Of a stretch of DNA of 6,151 bases, positions 1-5,844 are shown piece by piece (position 1 is the first letter of the stretch; each line of letters opens with the position of its first letter). Under the pieces are notes generated by a model that worked only from the letters and a program-made list of their open reading frames with translations, was not told the DNA's origin and made no database searches. A program made the translations under genes and the position numbers. Source of the DNA: Bradyrhizobiaceae bacterium (GTDB lineage Bacteria > Pseudomonadota > Alphaproteobacteria > Rhizobiales > Xanthobacteraceae); NCBI GenBank assembly GCA_016793685.1, contig JAEULX010000110.1, positions 1-6,151 on the forward strand, written 5' to 3'.

Positions 1-2
1 GC

Positions 3-2534
3 CTCTATACGCTGCTGCGCCTGAGCCTGCGCGACCTCCGCGGCGGCTTGCGCGGGTTCACCGCTTTCATCGCCTGCCTCGCGCTCGGCGTCATGACGAT
101 CGCCGGCGTCGGCTCGCTGGCGCAAAGCCTCACCGCGGGCCTGGCGCGCGAGAGCCGCACCATTCTGGGCGGCGATGTTTCGTTCGTCCTGGCGCAGCGC
201 GAGGCCAAGCCGGACGAGCGCACCTTTCTTGCGCGCCGGGGCGAGGTGTCGGCGATAGCGACCATGCGGGCGCTCGCGCGCGGCGAGGACGGACGCGCCT
301 CCCTGGTCGAGCTCAAGGCCGTGGATGCGCGCTACCCGCTGTACGGCGCGGTCGTGACCGATCCGCCGGGCCCGCTGGCCGCCACGCTCGGGCGCCGCGG
401 CGAGACGTTCGGAGCGGCGGCCGACCCGCTGCTGTTCGCGCGCCTTGGTCTGCAGCCCGGCGGGCGCGTAACGATCGGTGCGGCGACATTCGAGCTGCGC
501 GCGCGGCTCGTGAACGAGCCGGATAAGCTCGCGGCGGGGATAGGCTTCGGCCCGCGGCTGATGATCAGCGACGATGCGTTGCGCGCGACCGGCCTGGTGC
601 AGCCGGGCAGTCTGGTGCGTTTCCTCTATCGCGTGCGGCTGCCGGGGACGGGCACGGCCGGTCGCGCCGACGATGTTGTCGAAGCGGCCGAACGGGACTT
701 TCCCCAAGCCGGCTGGGATATTCGTTCGAGCACCAACGCCTCGCCGCAACTCGAGCGCAATATCGACCGCTTCACACAATATCTCGTGCTGGTCGGACTG
801 ACGGCGCTCCTGGTCGGCGGCGTCGGCGTCGCGAACTCGACCAAGCATTATCTCGACCGCAAGCTGAGCGTCATCGCAACGCTCAAGTCGCTGGGCGCAA
901 CCGCGCGCCAGGTGGTGGGGCTCTATTTCCTCCAGGTCCTGCTGCTCGCTTTGCTCGGCGCCGCAATCGGCCTTGCGCTCGGCGCACTGATGCCGTTCGC
1001 GATCGCCCATGTATTCGGTGCGATCATCCCGCTCCCGCTCGCACCCGCCGTGTATCCGGCGCAACTCCTGCTCGGGCTGCTGTACGGTCTCCTGACGGCG
1101 GCGGCCTTCGCCATCTGGCCGCTCGGACGCGCACACGACGCGCCGGTCTCCGCGTTGTTCCGCGACGCGATCGCGCTCGAAAGCTGGTGGCCGCGGCGGC
1201 GCTATATAGTCGCGACGGCGATTGCCGGCCTCGCGCTCGCCGCGGTCGCAATCGGCGCGTCCTATGATCGCAAGATCGCCGCCATCTTCGTCGTCGCCGC
1301 GCTCGGCGTGTTCGTGTTGTTGCGCATCGTCGCGCTTGCGGTGATGCGCCTCGCGCGCGCCGTTCCGCGGCCGCGTTCCGCCATCCTGCGGCTCGCGCTC
1401 GCCAATATCCACCGGCCCGCAGCGCTGACTCCGACCATCGTCCTGTCGCTCGGGCTCGGCATGGCGGTGCTGGTGACGGTGGTCGAGATCGACGCCAATC
1501 TGCGCCGGCAGATCACCGCGACGCTGCCGGAGAAGGCCCCCTCGTTTTTCTTTCTCGACATTCCGGCCCGCGACGTCGCGCTTTTCGACGACATGGTGCG
1601 CGCGCAGGCGCCCCAGGCGTCGATCGAGCAGACGCCGGTGCTGCGCGGCCGCATCGTCGCCGTGAACGGCGTGTCAGCCGACGAGCTCAAGACGCGGCCG
1701 AACGCGGCCTGGGTGCTGCATGGCGACCGCGGCATCACGTATTCCGCCACGGTGCCGCCCGGCTCGCGCGTGATCGAAGGCGAGTGGTGGGGCGAGCAGT
1801 ATCGGGGGCCGCCGCTGCTTTCGCTGGACAAGCGGATCGCCGACGGTCTCGGCCTGAGGATCGGCGACTCCGTCACCGTCAACGTGCTCGGGCGCGACAT
1901 CGCGGCGCGCATCGCCAATTTGCGCGCCGTCGACTGGCAGTCGCTCGGACTCAACTTCGTCCTGGTGTTCTCGCCGGGCGCGTTCAGCGGCGCGCCGCTC
2001 ACGCATGTCGCAACCGTGACCTTCCCCGACGGCGGCACGCCGCAAGAAGAGGCGGCGCTGTTGGACGCGGCGATGCGGCAATTTCCCGGCGTCACGCCGC
2101 TGCCGGTCAAGGAGGCGCTCAGCGCCGTGGGCACAGTCGTTTCCAACCTCGCCCTCGCCGTGCAGGCGGCAAGCGCCGTGACGCTGATATCGACCGTGCT
2201 CGTGCTCGGCGGGGCGCTCGCGGCCGGCCACCGCCACCGCGTCTATGACGCGGTCGTCTTGAAGACGTTCGGCGCGACGCGCGCACAGATCATCGCCTGC
2301 TATCTTTTGGAATATTTCTTGACCGGAACGGCCGCGGTCCTGTTCGGGATGGCGGCCGGCTCGATCGCGGGATGGCGCGTCGTAAGCGACCTGATGACGC
2401 TGCCGTTCGCTTGGCAGCCGGGGCCGGCGCTGACGGCCGCCGCGGCCGCGCTTGCGGTCACGATGGTCTGCGGCCTCGTCGGCACCTTTGCCGCGCTCGG
2501 ACGCAAGCCGGCGGCGGCGTTGCGAAACCTTTAG
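3..2534 (+). CDS. ybbP: FtsX-like ABC transporter permease, YbbP family (5' end outside window)
   Basis: Large inner-membrane permease of the MacB/FtsX (type VII) ABC superfamily. YbbP proteins normally pair with a YbbA-type ATPase; the true substrate is not established. The frame is open from base 3, so 843 codons are visible and only the first few are missing; the TTG at 48 is an internal Leu codon, not the start. Visible residues 19-40 form TM1, followed by a soluble region. Residues 261-375 form the first FtsX module (several hydrophobic helices), and about 400-500 hold more TM segments. About 515-700 form a second soluble domain, and the second FtsX module runs to the C terminus. The two halves carry matching cytoplasmic coupling motifs: LSVIATLKSLGATARQV (288-304) and VYDAVVLKTFGATRAQI (747-763), as expected for an internally duplicated permease. 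The ATPase gene should lie just left of the window. The family call is firm; the transported substrate is unknown. Confidence 0.92.
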   Translation, partial: LYTLLRLSLRDLRGGLRGFTAFIACLALGVMTIAGVGSLAQSLTAGLARESRTILGGDVSFVLAQREAKPDERTFLARRGEVSAIATMRALARGEDGRASLVELKAVDARYPLYGAVVTDPPGPLAATLGRRGETFGAAADPLLFARLGLQPGGRVTIGAATFELRARLVNEPDKLAAGIGFGPRLMISDDALRATGLVQPGSLVRFLYRVRLPGTGTAGRADDVVEAAERDFPQAGWDIRSSTNASPQLERNIDRFTQYLVLVGLTALLVGGVGVANSTKHYLDRKLSVIATLKSLGATARQVVGLYFLQVLLLALLGAAIGLALGALMPFAIAHVFGAIIPLPLAPAVYPAQLLLGLLYGLLTAAAFAIWPLGRAHDAPVSALFRDAIALESWWPRRRYIVATAIAGLALAAVAIGASYDRKIAAIFVVAALGVFVLLRIVALAVMRLARAVPRPRSAILRLALANIHRPAALTPTIVLSLGLGMAVLVTVVEIDANLRRQITATLPEKAPSFFFLDIPARDVALFDDMVRAQAPQASIEQTPVLRGRIVAVNGVSADELKTRPNAAWVLHGDRGITYSATVPPGSRVIEGEWWGEQYRGPPLLSLDKRIADGLGLRIGDSVTVNVLGRDIAARIANLRAVDWQSLGLNFVLVFSPGAFSGAPLTHVATVTFPDGGTPQEEAALLDAAMRQFPGVTPLPVKEALSAVGTVVSNLALAVQAASAVTLISTVLVLGGALAAGHRHRVYDAVVLKTFGATRAQIIACYLLEYFLTGTAAVLFGMAAGSIAGWRVVSDLMTLPFAWQPGPALTAAAAALAVTMVCGLVGTFAALGRKPAAALRNL

Positions 2535-2550
2535 GGCTAACCCCGCGCGC

Positions 2551-2613
2551 TTTGCGACAACTAGCCGCTGGCTGGGAAGCAGATTCTGCTTATCGCAAGC
2601 GGGTTTGCGACAA
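2551..2613. repeat. Direct repeat TTTGCGACAA, two copies, one inside an inverted repeat
   Basis: TTTGCGACAA occurs exactly at 2551-2560 and 2604-2613. The second copy provides the right half of the inverted repeat TCGCAA-N6-TTGCGA (2593-2610), and a further TTGCGA lies at 2520-2525 at the end of ybbP. Spaced, partly palindromic hexamers just upstream of a gene are what a regulator site often looks like. I do not recognise a named alphaproteobacterial operator. Confidence 0.35.
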
Positions 2614-2646
2614 TCAGTCGCCGCGGGCGGCCATTATGCTCCCACA

Positions 2647-2652
2647 TATAAT
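2647..2652 (+). promoter_or_regulatory. Candidate -10 box (TATAAT) for the first BI-1 gene
   Basis: A perfect TATAAT stands 77 bases before the ATG at 2730. At 17-bp spacing the -35 position reads CGGGCG, which is not a match, so if this is a sigma-70 promoter it would need an activator or a very strong -10. A CCCATAT string at 2656-2662 resembles the -10 of rhizobial RpoH promoters, but no CTTG -35 is visible. Confidence 0.3.
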
Positions 2653-2729
2653 CCGCCCATATAGCGAGACTCGAACCGCGGGGCGACACTCCGCGAAACA
2701 TTCTGCGGACACAGATCGGGGGTTCGACG

Positions 2730-3548
2730 ATGTCGGACTTTAATCGGGACATGGCGAGCGTGAGCTATGGCGCGGGTCGCGCCGACACGGCCGTCATCGA
2801 CGCCGGCCTGCGCACATACATGCTGCGCGTCTACAACTATATGACGCTCGGCCTCGTGATCACCGGTTTCGCCGCCCTCGGCATGTATCTCCTGTCCGTC
2901 ACCGGCGACCCCGCGGGCGCCGCGCATATCGTGCGCGGCGGCGCGGAACTGCCGGCGCGCATTGCCGGCGGGGTGTATCTCACCCCGATCGGGTACGCCG
3001 TTTATGCAAGCCCGTTGAAATGGGTGATCATGCTTGCGCCGCTGGCCCTGGTGTTCGGGCTGAGCTTCGGCGCCGAGCGTCTGCGCCCGTCGACCGCTCA
3101 ACTTCTTTTTTGGGCCTATGCCGCGCTGGTCGGATTGTCGCTCGGCGCGCTCTTCATGGTGTTCACCCACACCTCGATCGTGCGGGTTTTCTTCATCACA
3201 GCCGCATCCTTCGGCGCGCTGTCGCTGTGGGGATACTCCACGCCGCGCGACCTCTCCGGCGTGGGCTCATTTCTGATCATGGGGCTGTTCGGCGTCATCA
3301 TCGCCTCGCTCGTCAACCTGTTCCTGCAGAGCTCGGCGCTGCAGTGGGCGGTTTCGGTGGCCGGCGTGTTCGTCTTCGCCGGGTTGACGGCGTGGGATAC
3401 GCAGCGGCTCAAGAACGAATACGTCTACGGCGCCATGGACGGCGAGACGGCGGAGCGTTCGGCTATCATGGGCGCGCTCTCGCTCTATCTGAACTTCGTC
3501 AACCTGTTCACGCTGCTCCTTCAACTGTTCGGCCAGCGGCAGGATTGA
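2730..3548 (+). CDS. Bax inhibitor-1/YccA family membrane protein, upstream paralog
   Basis: Seven-helix inner-membrane protein of the BI-1 (UPF0005) family. Characterised members include B. subtilis YetJ, a pH-gated calcium leak, and E. coli YccA, which binds FtsH. At 272 residues it is slightly longer than usual. Hydrophobic segments lie near 38-58, 97-113, 123-144, 150-170, 177-199, 204-222 and 246-267. Hallmarks are RVYNYM before TM1, GSFLIMGLFG in TM5, FAGLTAWDTQ in TM6 and ALSLYLNFVNLF in TM7. The TM6 Asp is Asp223. The second Asp of the YetJ sensor pair is replaced by Asn255 (AAC at 3492-3494). The TM1-TM2 loop is 15 residues longer than in the downstream copy. The ATG at 2730 is preceded by a GGGGG purine run with about 8 bases spacing, and MSDF is shared with the neighbour's N terminus. 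The two genes probably form an operon or a duplicated pair. Confidence 0.95.
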   Translation: MSDFNRDMASVSYGAGRADTAVIDAGLRTYMLRVYNYMTLGLVITGFAALGMYLLSVTGDPAGAAHIVRGGAELPARIAGGVYLTPIGYAVYASPLKWVIMLAPLALVFGLSFGAERLRPSTAQLLFWAYAALVGLSLGALFMVFTHTSIVRVFFITAASFGALSLWGYSTPRDLSGVGSFLIMGLFGVIIASLVNLFLQSSALQWAVSVAGVFVFAGLTAWDTQRLKNEYVYGAMDGETAERSAIMGALSLYLNFVNLFTLLLQLFGQRQD

Positions 3549-3728
3549 GATGGATCGCGACATGGCTTAGGCGGCCGGCGCCTGTCCGAAATTTCATGAT
3601 CTGCGCCAGTCCGCCACCTTCACCCGCCGTCGCGCCGTGATTACATTCGAGCCGGTTTCGGGCGGCCGCATTGGACCGCCTCCGTCTGCCCAGCGGGACG
3701 TGTTTCGGGCATAGAAAGGACCTCATCA
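3549..3728. other. Spacer between the two BI-1 paralogs, with a GC-rich stem-loop
   Basis: This 180-base gap contains a possible two-part stem: GGCGG (3570-3574) with CCGCC (3611-3615), and inside it GGCGC (3577-3581) with GCGCC (3603-3607), closing a 21-base loop. No T-tract follows, so it is not a clear terminator; it may protect or separate the two coding parts of a joint mRNA. I see no convincing promoter here. AAGGA at 3716-3720 is the ribosome binding site for the next gene, 8 bases before its ATG. Confidence 0.35.
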
Positions 3729-4490
3729 ATGTCGGACTTCGACCGGAATCCCGCGGTGACCCGCGGCTACCCGGCGGATCGTGAAATCGCCATCGATCAG
3801 GGCCTGCGCGCCCACATGATCCGCGTCTACAACTACATGGCAGGCGGCGTCGCGCTCACCGGCGCGATTGCCTGGATCACGTTTCAGTTCTCCGTCGTGA
3901 CCAACGAGGCCGGCGCGATCGTCGCTCTGACCCCGCTCGGCCAAACGCTGTTCCAGGGCCCGATGCTCTGGGTATTGATCCTCGCCCCGCTCGGTCTCGT
4001 CTTCTTCCTGAGCTTCAGGATCAACCGCCTCGAGGCCAGCACCGCCCGCGCCTTGTTCTTCCTCTATGCGGGCTTGCTGGGCGTGTCGCTCGCGACGATC
4101 TTCATGGTCTATACGCATGGGTCGATCGCGCGCGTGTTCTTCATCTCGGCCGCCGCGTTCGGCGCGCTGAGCCTGTGGGGCTACACGACGCAACGCGATC
4201 TGACCGGCATGGGCTCGTTCCTGATCATGGGGCTGTTCGGCCTCATCATCGCGAGCGTGGTCAATCTGTTCCTGAAATCGAGCGGGCTCGACTGGGCGCT
4301 GTCGGTCATGGGCGTGCTGATCTTCGCCGGGCTGACCGCATGGGACACCCAGAAGATCAAGGAATACTATGATCCGATGGATGACGGCACGGTCGCCGGC
4401 CGCAAGGTCGTGATGGGAGCGCTCGCGCTCTATCTCGACTTCATCAACCTGTTCCTGATGCTGCTGCGCCTCATGGGCGACCGCCGCTGA
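3729..4490 (+). CDS. Bax inhibitor-1/YccA family membrane protein, downstream paralog
   Basis: Second BI-1 family protein, 253 residues, a normal bacterial length. Seven hydrophobic helices follow the pattern of its neighbour, with RVYNYM at 32-37, GSFLIMGLFG at 162-171, FAGLTAWDTQ at 199-208 and LALYLDFINLF near 232-242. Both aspartates of the YetJ-type pH sensor are present: Asp206 in TM6 (GAC 4344-4346) and Asp237 in TM7 (GAC 4437-4439). From FGALSLW to AWDTQ it matches the upstream paralog at 52 of 65 residues by hand count, so the pair arose by duplication. AAGGA with 8-base spacing supports the ATG at 3729. By homology it should sit in the inner membrane and either leak cations in a pH-dependent way or modulate FtsH proteolysis; the sequence does not decide between these. 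A strong terminator follows the stop. Confidence 0.95.
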   Translation: MSDFDRNPAVTRGYPADREIAIDQGLRAHMIRVYNYMAGGVALTGAIAWITFQFSVVTNEAGAIVALTPLGQTLFQGPMLWVLILAPLGLVFFLSFRINRLEASTARALFFLYAGLLGVSLATIFMVYTHGSIARVFFISAAAFGALSLWGYTTQRDLTGMGSFLIMGLFGLIIASVVNLFLKSSGLDWALSVMGVLIFAGLTAWDTQKIKEYYDPMDDGTVAGRKVVMGALALYLDFINLFLMLLRLMGDRR

Positions 4491-4523
4491 GGCCGAGTGC
4501 GTCCTTTCAGGGTTGACGTCTCG

Positions 4524-4588
4524 ACGGACGGGACAAGTTTGGATCTGCCGCAAGCGGCCGATTCAAATCTTGCCCGTCCGTTCTGTTT
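4524..4588 (+). terminator. Long composite intrinsic terminator after the BI-1 pair
   Basis: ACGGACGGG (4524-4532) pairs perfectly with CCCGTCCGT (4573-4581). After a bulged A the stem continues as CAAG (4534-4537) with CTTG (4569-4572), TTTG (4538-4541) with CAAA (4564-4567), and ATC (4543-4545) with GAT (4560-4562). It is capped by GCCG-caag-CGGC (4547-4558). The result is a nearly continuous hairpin of about 58 bases, followed by TTCTGTTT. The plus strand has the T-rich tail and the minus strand does not, so it ends the BI-1 transcript. Confidence 0.85.
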
Positions 4589-4600
4589 CAGGCGCCGCCG

Positions 4601-4630
4601 CTTGACGGACGCCGCCGGGTGACTCTAGCT
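4601..4630 (+). promoter_or_regulatory. Candidate housekeeping promoter for the small TTG-start gene
   Basis: CTTGACG at 4601-4607 matches the alphaproteobacterial -35 consensus. Seventeen bases after TTGACG (4602-4607) comes CTAGCT (4625-4630), four of six to the alphaproteobacterial -10 CTATAT. It sits just past the terminator at 4524-4588 and upstream of the gene at 4705, with an implied leader of about 70 bases. Confidence 0.45.
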
Positions 4631-4691
4631 AGACCGAGCGGGGCCCGGACTGCGCGGCGCGATCGTCTGACCGGTGCGCAGCGCGAAACAG

Positions 4692-4696
4692 AAGGA
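4692..4696 (+). promoter_or_regulatory. Ribosome binding site fixing a TTG start
   Basis: AAGGA lies 8 bases before the TTG at 4705. There is no in-frame ATG near the start, so this site is the main reason for accepting the TTG initiation codon. Confidence 0.65.
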
Positions 4697-4704
4697 CGGC
4701 ACAC

Positions 4705-5028
4705 TTGTCTGAATTCAAGAAACCGATCCACGAGATCGACGACGCAACAAGGGCGACCGCCCGCCTGCCGAGCGTCGATATCGAGATCGTTCACCGCCGC
4801 GCACCGGACAACGATGCCGAGCAGATTTTCATCAACCTGCAGGCCGTGCCCTCGTTCGATGCGTTCGGGCGGTTTCTCCGGGGAGCCAACCCGCTGTCCT
4901 TCTGGGTCGAGTCGACGCGCCTCGCCTGGCTCTTTTGGGCCGACGCCGCGCGGCTTGCGATGCTCCCGTTGAGCCTGGGCTCGCTGCCGCCTCCCGGGCA
5001 AAAGGGGCGTCCCTCGGAAGACCGCTGA
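4705..5028 (+). CDS. Small conserved-looking hypothetical protein (107 aa, TTG start)
   Basis: I do not recognise a named family. The gene has its own promoter candidate, a well-spaced ribosome binding site and GC-rich codon use like its neighbours, so it is probably real. Residues 1-20 are polar and likely flexible (MSEFKKPIHEIDDATRATAR). Residues 24-50 look like two strands around a charged turn (DIEIVHRRAPDNDAEQIFINLQ). Residues 51-92 form a tryptophan-rich, partly hydrophobic helical region (FDAFGRFLRG, then SFWVESTRLAWLFWADAARL). The C terminus is Pro/Gly-rich and polar. The helical part could lie along the membrane or pack as an amphipathic helix; there is no signal peptide and no clear full-length transmembrane span. 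It stands alone on the plus strand and converges with the DUF2794 gene. Confidence 0.6.
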   Translation: MSEFKKPIHEIDDATRATARLPSVDIEIVHRRAPDNDAEQIFINLQAVPSFDAFGRFLRGANPLSFWVESTRLAWLFWADAARLAMLPLSLGSLPPPGQKGRPSEDR

Positions 5029-5030
5029 GG

Positions 5031-5045
5031 CTCCGGCATCCGGAG
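5031..5045 (+). terminator. Stem-loop just after the hypothetical gene (weak terminator candidate)
   Basis: CTCCGG-cat-CCGGAG is a perfect 6-bp stem starting two bases after the TGA at 5026-5028. There is no T-tract after it (AGATTGCG), so it may stabilise the mRNA end or act with Rho rather than terminate alone. Confidence 0.3.
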
Positions 5046-5078
5046 AGATTGCGCGCCCGCCCGACGCATGCCGCTTCG

Positions 5079-5093
5079 GAATTGAATTGAATT
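5079..5093. repeat. Three tandem GAATT units in the convergent spacer
   Basis: GAATT is repeated three times and followed by C, making an AT-rich island in an otherwise GC-rich gap between two converging genes. A GC-rich inverted repeat, TCGCGGC (5109-5115) with GCCGCGA (5125-5131), lies just to the right; neither strand has a T-tract there. No other feature is evident in this spacer (5046-5172). Confidence 0.5.
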
Positions 5094-5172
5094 CGTTCCA
5101 GCGATCCCTCGCGGCCGCGCCTGCGCCGCGATCCGCTTCCCGCTGCGCCGGAATATACTCAGGCGCGGGCGA

Positions 5173-5559
5173 TCAGTTCGCCACCAGGCTCAGCGCCGTC
5201 TTGTCGAACACCCGCAGGACGCGGTCGAGTTCGTGGCCGCCCTGGACGATCAGGCCGGTTGCGGAAACCACCCGATAGACGCCCTGACGTCGCGCCAGCC
5301 GCGGATTCTTTTCGATGCGGTAGATCGGGACTTCAGCGGCCGAACGGAAAACCGAAAACACCGCGCGATCCCTGTGGAAGTCGATGGCGTAATCGCGCCA
5401 TTCCCCCGACGCAACCTTGCGGACGTATAGATTGAAAATTCGCTTCAGCTCGCGACGATCAAAGGTCACGCGGGCTCCGGGGGCGACGGCCGGACACTTC
5501 ACTGTCGCCTCGCCCCCGCGGAACTCGCTTGGATCAACATCGCCAAGCTCCAAACCCAT
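5173..5559 (-). CDS. DUF2794 domain-containing protein
   Basis: A 128-residue protein of the DUF2794 family, a conserved alphaproteobacterial group without an assigned function. The recognisable core runs from about residue 30 to 120: VTFDRRELKRIFNLY (31-45), SGEWRDYAIDF (51-61), RAVFSVFRSAAEVPIYRIEK (65-84), LARRQGVYRVV (88-98) and GHELDRVLRVFDK (108-120). It is soluble, with no signal peptide or membrane segment. The ATG at 5559-5557 is preceded by AGGAGG (minus strand, plus-strand positions 5565-5570) with 5 bases spacing, a strong start. Residues 1-29 are less conserved in style. No clear promoter is visible between it and the terminator of the gene to its right. It converges with the small gene ending at 5028. 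Confidence 0.93.
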   Translation of the reverse strand: MGLELGDVDPSEFRGGEATVKCPAVAPGARVTFDRRELKRIFNLYVRKVASGEWRDYAIDFHRDRAVFSVFRSAAEVPIYRIEKNPRLARRQGVYRVVSATGLIVQGGHELDRVLRVFDKTALSLVAN

Positions 5560-5572
5560 CGGCGCCTCCTCG

Positions 5573-5752
5573 TCATCGGGACGTCATGATCGCTCCGAAA
5601 CGGGCGCAAGAGCAAGAGCGACGACGAGCGCGCAGCTTCACCGGGCAGATCACGCGTTCGTTAGTCCGTTCATAATGATGCCAGAATTCGGCCGCGTGCA
5701 GGCCGATCTGAATTGCGAGAAACCACCATTGCCACGGGGTCCGGTCTGACAT
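5573..5752 (-). CDS. Doubtful 59-aa reading frame upstream of DUF2794
   Basis: An ATG at 5752-5750 opens a 59-codon frame ending 13 bases before the DUF2794 start. In its favour are an upstream GAGGA about 11 bases from the ATG, the close spacing to DUF2794, and a Trp-rich N-terminal helix-like stretch (PWQWWFLAIQIGLHAAEFW). Against it, third-position GC is clearly lower than in neighbouring genes, the C-terminal half is an unstructured Arg/Cys-rich run, and its first third is the antisense of one arm of the plus-strand hairpin described at 5701-5871. I think it is more likely a by-product of that structure than a gene. Confidence 0.2.
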   Translation of the reverse strand: MSDRTPWQWWFLAIQIGLHAAEFWHHYERTNERVICPVKLRARRRSCSCARFGAIMTSR

Positions 5753-5770
5753 GGGTACCGGATTCCTCAG

Positions 5771-5785
5771 CCCCCCCAGCCCCCC
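5771..5785. repeat. C7-AG-C6 tract
   Basis: Two long C-runs (5771-5777 and 5780-5785) stand two bases apart; on the minus strand they read G6-CT-G7. They fall in the apical loop of the candidate small RNA. Such runs are rare here and could be slippage-prone, or form a G-rich structure on the minus strand. Confidence 0.6.
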
Positions 5786-5844
5786 GGGCTCGTAAGGGCC
5801 GGACCCTCTGGCAAAATTCTGGTGTTTCAATCCCCGAAATTGTC

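Larger units (their letters stand above)
2535..2729. other. Intergenic region with a run of small palindromes before the first BI-1 gene
   Basis: The gap holds three short inverted repeats in succession: AGCC-gct-GGCT (2563-2573), AAGCAG-att-CTGCTT (2577-2591) and TCGCAA-gcgggt-TTGCGA (2593-2610). None is followed by a T-tract, so no convincing terminator separates ybbP from the next gene. They could be weak 3'-end structures of the ybbP mRNA or operator-like sites. A consensus -10 hexamer lies further right and is listed separately. Confidence 0.4.

Noticed and set aside
1262..2146. Long minus-strand open frame (294 codons) within ybbP
   Set aside because: It is antisense to the conserved YbbP soluble domain. 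The product is low-complexity, Ser/Thr/Arg-rich, with no recognisable domain; such frames are common opposite GC-rich genes.
2634..3170. Minus-strand frame opposite the first BI-1 gene
   Set aside because: Same antisense pattern as above, with no ribosome binding site and no family resemblance.
4513..4518. TTGACG as a -35 box just after the second BI-1 gene
   Set aside because: It lies immediately before the terminator hairpin, and the spacing-matched -10 position reads GTTTGG inside that hairpin.
3726..4553. Minus-strand open frame (275 codons) opposite the second BI-1 gene
   Set aside because: The product is a run of Glu, Arg, His and Gln, the typical antisense image of a hydrophobic membrane protein in GC-rich DNA, and the frame crosses the terminator hairpin.
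5820..5836. tRNA T-arm-like string (GTTTCAATCCCC)
   Set aside because: The bases on either side do not form a 5-bp T-stem, and no D-arm, anticodon arm or acceptor stem fits around it.
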